Source: an uncultured Oscillospiraceae bacterium (GTDB taxonomy: Bacteria; Bacillota; Clostridia; Oscillospirales; Oscillospiraceae). Taken from it: a stretch of 24,949 bases of DNA. This document shows, piece by piece, positions 6,705 through 12,421 of the stretch (its first letter is position 1; every line of letters starts with the position of its first letter). The notes beneath the pieces were generated by a model that was not told where the DNA came from, did not search any database, and worked only from the letters and a program-made list of their open reading frames with translations. The translations under genes and the position numbers were made by a program. The stretch lies in the NCBI GenBank assembly GCA_934668285.1, contig CAKUNB010000008.1, forward strand, positions 1-24,949, in the 5' to 3' direction.

Positions 6705-7657
6705 TGGTATTACTGCTGCAATATACCCTCATTTTTGCCGCCGTTTTGCTGCTTGTTGCGTTGGGCGGCTGCTTCTCCGAGCATTCCGGTGTGATCAACA
6801 TCGGCCTGGAGGGCATCATGGTCATCGGCGCCCTCGGCGGCGCGCTGGTGATGCGCTTCCTGCCCTACGAGGGCGGCAGCCTTGGTGCGGACATCGGCAT
6901 GTTCGCCGCAGTGTTCGCCGCATCGGTGCTGGCCGGTATGATTTACTCGCTGCTATTGGCGGTTGCCTGTATCAACTTCAAGGCGGATCAGACCATCGTC
7001 GGCACAGCAATGAACCTGCTGGGCACCGCGCTGGCGACCGTTATCGTCAAGTCGATGAACACGGCGGCCAACCCCAACGATCACTCCTCTGAAATCCAGT
7101 ATTTCGGCCAGAAGAAGGCCTTCCTGTCCACCTTCGGGCGGTTTGAACTGAACTGGTTCATGGTCGTTGCGGCGGTTCTGCTGGTGGTTTCGATCATCCT
7201 GCTGTATAAGACGCGCTTCGGCCTGCGCCTGCGGGCCTGCGGCGAGCATCCGCAGGCGGCCGACTCCGTCGGTATCAACGTCTACAAGATGCGCTACGCC
7301 GGTGTGCTGATCTCCGGCGCCCTCGGCGGCCTCGGCGGTATTACCTACATTACCGCGGGCGTCAGCAGCTGGAAGTTTGAAAACGGCGTGGCGGGCTTCG
7401 GCTTCCTCGCGCTGGCGGTTATGATTTTCGGTGCATGGGACCCCGCCCGAATCGCTCTGGCCGCGCTGTTGTTCGGCTTCTTCCGCGCACTGGGCAACAC
7501 GTATGTCGGCTTTGACTTCCTCAAGGCCCTGAATATCCCCAGCCCCGTGTACAACATGCTGCCGTACATCGTTTCGCTGATCGTGCTGGCCTTTACGTCG
7601 AAGAATTCCCGCGCCCCCAAGGCCGAGGGCATTCCCTACGACAAGGGACAACGCTGA
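6704..7657 (+). CDS. nucleoside-type ABC transporter permease (second)
   Basis: The 317-residue partner permease (NupQ/YufQ-like) overlaps the previous gene by one base (TAATG) and has a strong AGGAGG ribosome binding site. The family loop is present as HSGVINIGLEGIMVIGALGGALV, and a second conserved stretch reads GVAGFGFLALAVMIFGAWDP. Together with the previous permease it would form the heterodimeric membrane channel. A BMP-family lipoprotein, which normally delivers substrate to such importers, is not encoded on either side within this window. Confidence 0.94.
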   Translation: MVLLLQYTLIFAAVLLLVALGGCFSEHSGVINIGLEGIMVIGALGGALVMRFLPYEGGSLGADIGMFAAVFAASVLAGMIYSLLLAVACINFKADQTIVGTAMNLLGTALATVIVKSMNTAANPNDHSSEIQYFGQKKAFLSTFGRFELNWFMVVAAVLLVVSIILLYKTRFGLRLRACGEHPQAADSVGINVYKMRYAGVLISGALGGLGGITYITAGVSSWKFENGVAGFGFLALAVMIFGAWDPARIALAALLFGFFRALGNTYVGFDFLKALNIPSPVYNMLPYIVSLIVLAFTSKNSRAPKAEGIPYDKGQR

Positions 7658-7675
7658 CCCTTTTCCGTTTTCAAC

Positions 7676-7708
7676 GATGCTATCCCTGCTGTGCGCGGGG
7701 ATAGCATC
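7676..7708 (+). terminator. hairpin after the ABC operon, possible terminator
   Basis: GATGCTATCCC (7676-7686) pairs perfectly with GGGATAGCATC (7698-7708) around an 11-nt loop. The following sequence (ATAATTTGTAATTTGTTTG) is T-rich but has no unbroken T-run, so it may be a weak terminator or a 3' end stabiliser that lets some transcription into the uridine kinase gene. No clear promoter was found before that gene. Confidence 0.6.
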
Positions 7709-7752
7709 ATAATTTGTAATTTGTTTGAATCTCGCGCGGAGGATAGAGAGAT

Positions 7753-8373
7753 ATGCCCAACATTATCGTCATAGGAATCGCAGGCGGCAGCGGAAGCGGC
7801 AAAACGACCCTGATGAAAAATCTCATTGCCCGCTTCCACGACGAGGTCACCGTTCTGAGCCATGACAACTACTACCGCCCCTATGACAATCTGCCGATCG
7901 AGGAGCGGAAAAAGGTCAACTACGACCATCCCGACGCATTCGATACGGAAATGATGATCGAGCACCTGAAGCAGCTCAAGGCGGGCAAGCCGGTTGACTG
8001 CCCCATTTATGATTACACGAACTACGCACGCTGCGAGGAAACGACCTATATCGAGCCGCGAAAGGTCATTCTGGTGGAGGGCATTCTGATTTTTGAGAAC
8101 AAGGCGCTCTGCTCCCAGATGGACATCAAGATTTTCGTGGATACCGACGCGGACGTGCGCCTGATCCGCAGAATCCGCCGCGACGTTGCCAAGCGCGGCA
8201 GAAGTCTGGACTCGGTTCTGACGCAGTATCTTGCAACGGTCAAGCCAATGCACGAGCAATTCGTCGAGCCGAGCAAGAAAAACGCCGATCTGGTCGTTCT
8301 CGAGGGCGGCAAGAATCTTGTTGCGCTGGAAATGATTATCGACCGAATCCAGCGGCATATTGACAACGATTGA
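7753..8373 (+). CDS. udk: uridine kinase
   Basis: The 206-residue protein matches uridine/cytidine kinase, which phosphorylates uridine and cytidine to UMP and CMP in pyrimidine salvage. The P-loop GGSGSGKTT is at residues 11-19. It is followed by the family segments LSHDNYYRP, NYDHPDAFDTEMM and CPIYDYTNYAR, then ILVEGILIFENKALC and the lid region RRIRRDVAKRGRSLDSVLTQY. GGAGGA lies about nine bases before the ATG. Its position after the nucleoside importer suggests a salvage unit in which imported nucleosides are trapped by phosphorylation. It also shares a likely transcript with the reductase 42 bp downstream. Confidence 0.95.
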   Translation: MPNIIVIGIAGGSGSGKTTLMKNLIARFHDEVTVLSHDNYYRPYDNLPIEERKKVNYDHPDAFDTEMMIEHLKQLKAGKPVDCPIYDYTNYARCEETTYIEPRKVILVEGILIFENKALCSQMDIKIFVDTDADVRLIRRIRRDVAKRGRSLDSVLTQYLATVKPMHEQFVEPSKKNADLVVLEGGKNLVALEMIIDRIQRHIDND

Positions 8374-8415
8374 CCATGCGCCGAAACATTTGCTTCGACG
8401 AAGGAGGACGAAACG

Positions 8416-9531
8416 ATGGATCGGATTCATAAGAACTTTGGATTTGGCTGCATGCGCTTTCCGATGAAGGGCAACGAGGTGGACATCGAGCAGACCAAGC
8501 AGATGGTGGACGCGTTTCTGGACGCGGGCTTCAATTATTTTGACACGGCCCACGGCTATCTGGACGGCAAGAGCGAGACGGCGCTGCGCGAGTGCCTGAC
8601 GAGCCGCTATCCGCGCGACCGCTATATCCTGACGAACAAGCTGACGGGCATGTTCTTCAAGAGCGAGGCCGAGATTCGCCCGCTGTTTGAGCAGCAGCTC
8701 GCCGCCTGCGGCGTGGAGTATTTTGACTTCTACCTGATGCACGCGCAGAACGCCGAGCAGTTCCGCTTCTTTAAGAATTGCCATGCCTACGAAACGGGCC
8801 TCGCGCTCAAGGAGGAGGGCAAGATTCGCCACTTCGGCATCTCCTTCCACGACAAGGCGGACGTGCTGGAGCAGATTCTCAGCGAATATCCACAAATTGA
8901 GGTCGTGCAGCTGCAGTTTAACTACTTGGACTACGACGATCCCGCAGTGCAGAGCCGGAAATGCTACGAGGTCTGCCGGAAGCACGGCAAGCCCGTCATC
9001 GTCATGGAGCCGGTGAAGGGCGGCAGTCTGGTAAACCTGCCGGACGATGCGCGCGCGATTCTCGACGCGCTCCACGGCGGCAGCCCCGCCAGCTATGCCA
9101 TTCGCTTTGCGGCTGGCTTCCCCGGCATCATGATGGTGCTCTCCGGCATGAGCACGCTCGGGCAGATGGAGGATAACATCAGCTTCATGCGCGAGTTCAA
9201 GCCGCTCGACGAGACGGAGCTGGACGCCGTGCAGAAGGTCTGCGCGGTCTACCACAGCAAGAATCTGATCCCCTGCACGGCCTGCCGTTACTGCACGCCG
9301 GGCTGCCCGCAGCATATTGCGATTCCCGATCTGTTTGCGTTGATGAATGCAAAGCAGCTCCACCACGACTGGAACGCGGACTATTACTACGGCACCGTCC
9401 ACACCAGCGAAGGCCGACGCGCCTCGGACTGCATCAAGTGCGGCAAATGCGAAAAAGCCTGCCCCCAACACCTCCCCATCCGTCAACTGCTGGAGGACGT
9501 AGCAAAAGAATTCGAAAAAACACCTGCATAA
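8416..9531 (+). CDS. aldo/keto reductase with C-terminal two-[4Fe-4S] ferredoxin domain
   Basis: The protein has 371 residues. Residues 1 to about 270 form an aldo/keto reductase barrel with the catalytic set D43, Y48, K75 and H109 visible in YFDTAHGYLDG, LTNKL and YLMHAQN. The C-terminus carries two ferredoxin-type clusters: C287/C290/C293/C297 (CTACRYCTPGCP) and C339/C342/C345/C349 (CIKCGKCEKACP). This architecture is common in anaerobic Firmicutes; substrates are mostly unknown, and electrons may come from ferredoxin rather than only NAD(P)H. AAGGAGG precedes the ATG. The gene ends just before a strong terminator, so it is last in its transcript. No functional link to nucleoside salvage is evident. 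Confidence 0.93.
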   Translation: MDRIHKNFGFGCMRFPMKGNEVDIEQTKQMVDAFLDAGFNYFDTAHGYLDGKSETALRECLTSRYPRDRYILTNKLTGMFFKSEAEIRPLFEQQLAACGVEYFDFYLMHAQNAEQFRFFKNCHAYETGLALKEEGKIRHFGISFHDKADVLEQILSEYPQIEVVQLQFNYLDYDDPAVQSRKCYEVCRKHGKPVIVMEPVKGGSLVNLPDDARAILDALHGGSPASYAIRFAAGFPGIMMVLSGMSTLGQMEDNISFMREFKPLDETELDAVQKVCAVYHSKNLIPCTACRYCTPGCPQHIAIPDLFALMNAKQLHHDWNADYYYGTVHTSEGRRASDCIKCGKCEKACPQHLPIRQLLEDVAKEFEKTPA

Positions 9532-9536
9532 AAGCA

Positions 9537-9573
9537 AAATGCCCCCATCCAAACACAGGATGGGGGCATTTTT
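9537..9573 (+). terminator. rho-independent terminator after the aldo/keto reductase
   Basis: ATGCCCCCATCC (9539-9550) pairs perfectly with GGATGGGGGCAT (9558-9569) around a 7-nt loop and is followed by a T-run (9569-9573). A-rich sequence on the left side means it could also act in the reverse direction. Confidence 0.92.
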
Positions 9574-9576
9574 GCA

Positions 9577-9665
9577 GGCAGTATCGTTTTATGCGCAGCG
9601 ACTGATGCCCAATCGGCCCGCGCTGGCACGATCGATCATATCGTAGGGCGGGCAGTATCGATTTA
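9577..9665. repeat. direct repeat flanking a nested hairpin, possible remnant of a dispersed element
   Basis: GGCAGTATCGTTTTA (9577-9591) recurs as GGCAGTATCGATTTA (9651-9665) with one mismatch. Between them GCCCGC (9616-9621) can pair with GCGGGC (9648-9653), enclosing a second stem ACGAT (9628-9632)/ATCGT (9640-9644). A further small dyad CGATT/AATCG follows at 9659-9673. There is no credible coding frame. The structure suggests a decayed miniature repeat or a structured non-coding element. Confidence 0.45.
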
Positions 9666-9694
9666 GTGAATCGTAAATGGAGATAGGGTGCTAC

Positions 9695-9729
9695 AAAAAT
9701 CGGAGCCGCTGTTGGCGGCTCCGATTTTT
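9695..9729 (-). terminator. bidirectional rho-independent terminator after the SipL-like gene
   Basis: A perfect 15-bp stem (9695-9709 with 9715-9729) with a 5-nt loop carries five As on one side and five Ts on the other, so it can stop transcription in both directions. It lies 12 bp beyond the stop of the minus-strand SipL-like gene. Confidence 0.93.
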
Positions 9730-9741
9730 ATATGACCTTGC

Positions 9742-11247
9742 TCACATCGGGATCAGCAGCATGGTATTTGCGGGGATGGTGGGGCCTTGGAGGGCGTTGA
9801 CTTCGGCGATGGCGTCGACTGGCGTGCGGAGGCTCTTGGCGATGTCCCACAGCTCCTCCTCGCCGCTCGTGCGGCGCAGGATGACGGCGGCCTTCCTTTC
9901 ATCCGTCTCCGCAGATGGCTCTATGCTTCCGCCGCAGATGCTGCGCAGGCTGTGCTCCGCCGTCGTCTCAATGGTTACCGCCACGGGAATCCGCAGCTCC
10001 AAGCCTGCCGCGCTCGCACTGGGCAGCACCGCGCTGCCGGAGAACTCCGTCATGGCGCACTGCCCGTTTTCGGCGACCTCCGTGCGCAGCGTCACACCGG
10101 TGCGCAGCGTCCTGCCCTGCAGCTTGCCCTCCGTGTCGGTCAGCAGCACATTGCAGCTCAGCGGCATCTCCAGCTCCATATCCGTCCCGCTGCGCTGGCG
10201 GCTCGGCACGTCGGCGTAGACCCACGCGTCGATCACGCTCTTTGCGCCCTGCTCGCTGGTCGCGCTCGCCGTTTCGCGCAGCTGCTGCCGGTCGAGCACA
10301 CCGCTGACGGCCCAGTCGTCCCATTGCGGCGTCAGCTCTCCGTCCGTGCAGTACGCGTCCTCGATCAGCGTCACGCGCTGCTGCCCGATGGCGGTGCACT
10401 GCGCCCGCACCTCTGCGCTGAGGAACACGCGGCGGCTGTCGAGCTGCCCGTCCGGCTCGCCCTCGAAGGCCGTCAGCGCCAGCGCCGTTTGCAGCTCGCA
10501 GTCATCCAGCTCGCGCTCCATCTCCGCGTACTGCGAAAACGGCGCTTCCCACTCGTGCGTGTGCAGCTCGCCGTCGGCGTCCTCGTAGAGCACATGCACC
10601 ACCGCCGCACCCTTGAAGACCGCCTTGTTCCCGACGAGCTTCTGCTCTCCGACCTGAAGGCGGCAAAGGCACTTGAGCAGCCGTCCGATCGCCGTCTTTC
10701 CGGACGGAAGCTCCAGCTCCTCGTTGAGCGGGAACGTCTTTTCCCCCAGCGCCACCGGCATCCGCAGCGGCAGCTCGGTCCGCTTGAGCTGCAGCGTCGG
10801 CGCTGGCGCGGTCAGGTCATAGCAGGTGTGCGTCTGCTCGGCAAACACCGTCATCGTGCAGCTCACGCCGACCCGAATGAGCACCTTCCGCGAGTTGAGC
10901 GGCCGCGCGTCGACGCTGCGCAGCAGGCACCGGCTGCACATTTGGCACGTGCCGTCCGTCTGCGGCAGCTCCCGCCGCACCTGAAACGGGATCTGCGCCT
11001 CCAGCCGGTGAATTTCCCCCGCCTCGTCGACAAACAGCACCCCCGCCAGCACATATCCCGAAATCGCCGCGCTGCCGCCCGCGCAGTCCTCGCTGCGGAC
11101 GATCACCGTGCCGAAGCTGTCAATGATCCGGTCGCAGTCGGCCATGCTGTCCGGAACGATCAAATCCGCCGTCTGCTCCGTCGAAACGGTTTCGGAAAAG
11201 ATTTTCGCCGGATAGGTCAACCGGTTTTCCTGAAAAACAAGCTCCAT
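9742..11247 (-). CDS. SipL-like spore coat morphogenesis protein (SPOCS/DUF3794 + LysM)
   Basis: The 501-residue protein contains SPOCS (DUF3794) beta-rich domains, most clearly at about residues 172-285 (EELELPSGKTAIGRLLKC, then AAVVHVLYEDADGELHTHEW), with related segments at about 26-135 and 330-430. A C-terminal LysM-like motif occupies about 456-500 (EEELWDIAKSLRTPVDAIAE, ending PANTMLLIPM). Several SPOCS modules followed by LysM is the layout of SipL, the clostridial partner of SpoIVA that plays the role of SpoVID in anchoring the spore coat. Expression would be expected in the mother cell under sigma-E, and a fitting promoter is seen at 11278-11306. AAGGAG lies nine bases before the ATG. 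The presence of this gene suggests that the organism sporulates or descends from spore formers. Confidence 0.85.
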   Translation of the reverse strand: MELVFQENRLTYPAKIFSETVSTEQTADLIVPDSMADCDRIIDSFGTVIVRSEDCAGGSAAISGYVLAGVLFVDEAGEIHRLEAQIPFQVRRELPQTDGTCQMCSRCLLRSVDARPLNSRKVLIRVGVSCTMTVFAEQTHTCYDLTAPAPTLQLKRTELPLRMPVALGEKTFPLNEELELPSGKTAIGRLLKCLCRLQVGEQKLVGNKAVFKGAAVVHVLYEDADGELHTHEWEAPFSQYAEMERELDDCELQTALALTAFEGEPDGQLDSRRVFLSAEVRAQCTAIGQQRVTLIEDAYCTDGELTPQWDDWAVSGVLDRQQLRETASATSEQGAKSVIDAWVYADVPSRQRSGTDMELEMPLSCNVLLTDTEGKLQGRTLRTGVTLRTEVAENGQCAMTEFSGSAVLPSASAAGLELRIPVAVTIETTAEHSLRSICGGSIEPSAETDERKAAVILRRTSGEEELWDIAKSLRTPVDAIAEVNALQGPTIPANTMLLIPM

Positions 11248-11277
11248 AGCATTTCACTCCTTGTCCGTTCTGTCGGA

Positions 11278-11306
11278 TATATATGTCCGGCCGGACAGGT
11301 TTATGC
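11278..11306 (-). promoter_or_regulatory. candidate sigma-E (mother-cell) promoter for the SipL-like gene
   Basis: On the minus strand GCATAAA (11306-11300) and CATATATA (11285-11278) are 14 bp apart. They match the Bacillus sigma-E consensus (about KMATATT, 14-15 bp, CATACAHT, with T or C accepted at the fifth base) at 5 of 7 and 7 of 8 positions. The leader to the ATG at 11247 would be about 25 nt. The spacer is almost filled by a perfect palindrome. Confidence 0.5.
11284..11297. promoter_or_regulatory. perfect 14-bp palindrome TGTCCGGCCGGACA in the promoter spacer
   Basis: The palindrome spans 11284-11297 and lies between the two hexamers of the candidate sigma-E promoter. Related half-sites TCCG/CGGA recur just downstream (11265-11276). 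It resembles a dimeric repressor site more than a terminator, since no T-run follows. Confidence 0.4.
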
Positions 11307-11315
11307 CGGAAAAGA

Positions 11316-11471
11316 TCAGCACACCCGCTTCTGCGCCCACAGCAGGCCGCACAGCAGCAGCCCGATGCCCAGCGCTGCGAGAATGACCTCCGAGGTAAAC
11401 AGCAGCGACAGCAGCAGCCCCGCACCCAGCGCCATCAGGATTGACCCTAACAATTCATTTTTTCTGCACAT
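11316..11471 (-). CDS. small two-helix membrane protein (51 residues), unknown function
   Basis: The frame from ATG at 11471 to TGA at 11316 encodes 51 residues. Two hydrophobic stretches are visible (about residues 7-26 and 29-45), the first reading GSILMALGAGLLLSLLF and the second VILAALGIGLLLCGLLW, with a short turn between. The ends are basic (MCRKNE and AQKRVC), as in a small membrane hairpin. There is no close AGGAGG; the ATG lies right at the T-run of the preceding terminator hairpin. An internal ATG at 11435 with AGGG nine bases upstream would give a 39-residue variant. It fills the gap between rsgA and the SipL-like gene. The hydrophobic pattern favours a real gene, but it is not recognised as a named family. 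Confidence 0.55.
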   Translation of the reverse strand: MCRKNELLGSILMALGAGLLLSLLFTSEVILAALGIGLLLCGLLWAQKRVC

Positions 11472-11510
11472 AAAAACCGCCCCCGACACACCCTATGTGC
11501 CGGAGGCGGT
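11472..11510 (-). terminator. rho-independent terminator after rsgA
   Basis: A 15-bp stem with two mismatches is formed by 11476-11490 and 11496-11510 (outer arms ACCGCC/GGCGGT). On the minus strand it is followed by a run of five Ts ending at 11472. It lies 10 bp beyond the rsgA stop and probably ends the long cluster. A-runs flank both sides, so it is also potentially bidirectional. Confidence 0.82.
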
Positions 11511-11520
11511 AAAAATACGC

Positions 11521-12408
11521 CTATTTTAATTCCCAGAGCTTCACGTCCTTCGCGCTCTCGTAGAGCCGGACGTAGCTTTCGTAGCGTGTCGGCTCAAGCA
11601 GCCCGTCGGCCAGTGCCCGCGTAACGGCGCAGTCCGGCTCGTGCAGGTGCGCGCAGTCGTGGTACCGGCACTTGCCCAGATACGGCGCAAAATCCGGAAA
11701 CGCATACTGCAAATTCTCCTTGAGCACCAGCTCCATTCGTTCGGTGTCAAAGGACGAAAAGCCCGGCGTGTCGATGGCATACGTGTCCTCGCCGAGGGCG
11801 TACAGCTCGACATGCCGCGTCGTGTGCCGCCCGCGCCCCAGCTTTTCGGAGACCTCGCCGGTCTCGATGGCAAAGCGCCGGTCAAGGCAGTTGAGCACGC
11901 TGCTCTTGCCCACGCCGGAGTTGCCGGTGAAGGCGACGGTCTTGCCCTTGATTGCTGCGTGCAGCGCCTCGATGCCCTCGCCCGATTCCGCGCTCGTCGG
12001 GAACACGGCGAAGCCCGCATGGCGGTAGATCGCAATCAGTCGCTCCGCCGCCGCCAGATCGATCTTGTTCACGCACAGCAGCACCGGCACGCCCCGATCG
12101 CCCGCAATGGCGCAGACCCGATCGATCAGGAAGGGGTCCGTCACGGGATTCGCGCCCGAGGCCAGCACCACCAGCGCGTCCAGATTGCTGACCGCCGGAC
12201 GGACGAAGCTGTTCTTCCGCGGCAGAATCGTCTCCACCGTCCCCTTGCCGCGCTCGACGGAGAAGGTCACATAGTCGCCGACGAGCGGGGTGATGTGCTC
12301 CTTGCGGAAGATGCCCCGCGCGCGGCATTCGACGGTTTTCCCGCCGCCTTCAACATAGTAAAATCCGCTCAGCGCCTTAACGATGCGCCCGCTGCGTTGC
12401 TCTGCCAT
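11521..12408 (-). CDS. rsgA: ribosome small-subunit maturation GTPase RsgA
   Basis: RsgA (YjeQ/YloQ) is a circularly permuted GTPase that checks late 30S assembly. The 295-residue protein has an OB-fold (about 1-65), then motifs in the permuted order: G4 NKID (114-117), G5 TSA (138-140), G1 GNSGVGKSS (162-170), G2 around T196/T197 and G3 DTPG (213-216). A C-terminal zinc site follows, with C247, C252, H254 and C260. The start at 12408 (MAEQRSGRIV) is preferred over the longer frame from 12534, whose extra 42 residues are an Arg/Pro-rich shadow of the kinase gene. GAGGA of the kinase stop region serves as ribosome binding site, and 13 bp separate the two genes. In B. subtilis RsgA is a substrate of the adjacent PrkC kinase. 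Confidence 0.96.
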   Translation of the reverse strand: MAEQRSGRIVKALSGFYYVEGGGKTVECRARGIFRKEHITPLVGDYVTFSVERGKGTVETILPRKNSFVRPAVSNLDALVVLASGANPVTDPFLIDRVCAIAGDRGVPVLLCVNKIDLAAAERLIAIYRHAGFAVFPTSAESGEGIEALHAAIKGKTVAFTGNSGVGKSSVLNCLDRRFAIETGEVSEKLGRGRHTTRHVELYALGEDTYAIDTPGFSSFDTERMELVLKENLQYAFPDFAPYLGKCRYHDCAHLHEPDCAVTRALADGLLEPTRYESYVRLYESAKDVKLWELK

Positions 12409-12421
12409 GCAGCCCGCGTCC

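Noticed and set aside
7636..9552. A 638-residue minus-strand frame opposite uridine kinase and the aldo/keto reductase
   Set aside because: It spans two well-supported plus-strand genes and the gaps around them; no domain is recognisable.
11284..11297. The TGTCCGGCCGGACA palindrome as a terminator
   Set aside because: There is no loop or T-run, and it sits in a promoter spacer; an operator is more likely.
9787..11529. A 580-residue open frame on the plus strand opposite the SipL-like gene
   Set aside because: Arg/Leu/His-rich low-complexity translation typical of antisense frames, no ribosome binding site, and it crosses the terminator hairpin at 11476-11510.
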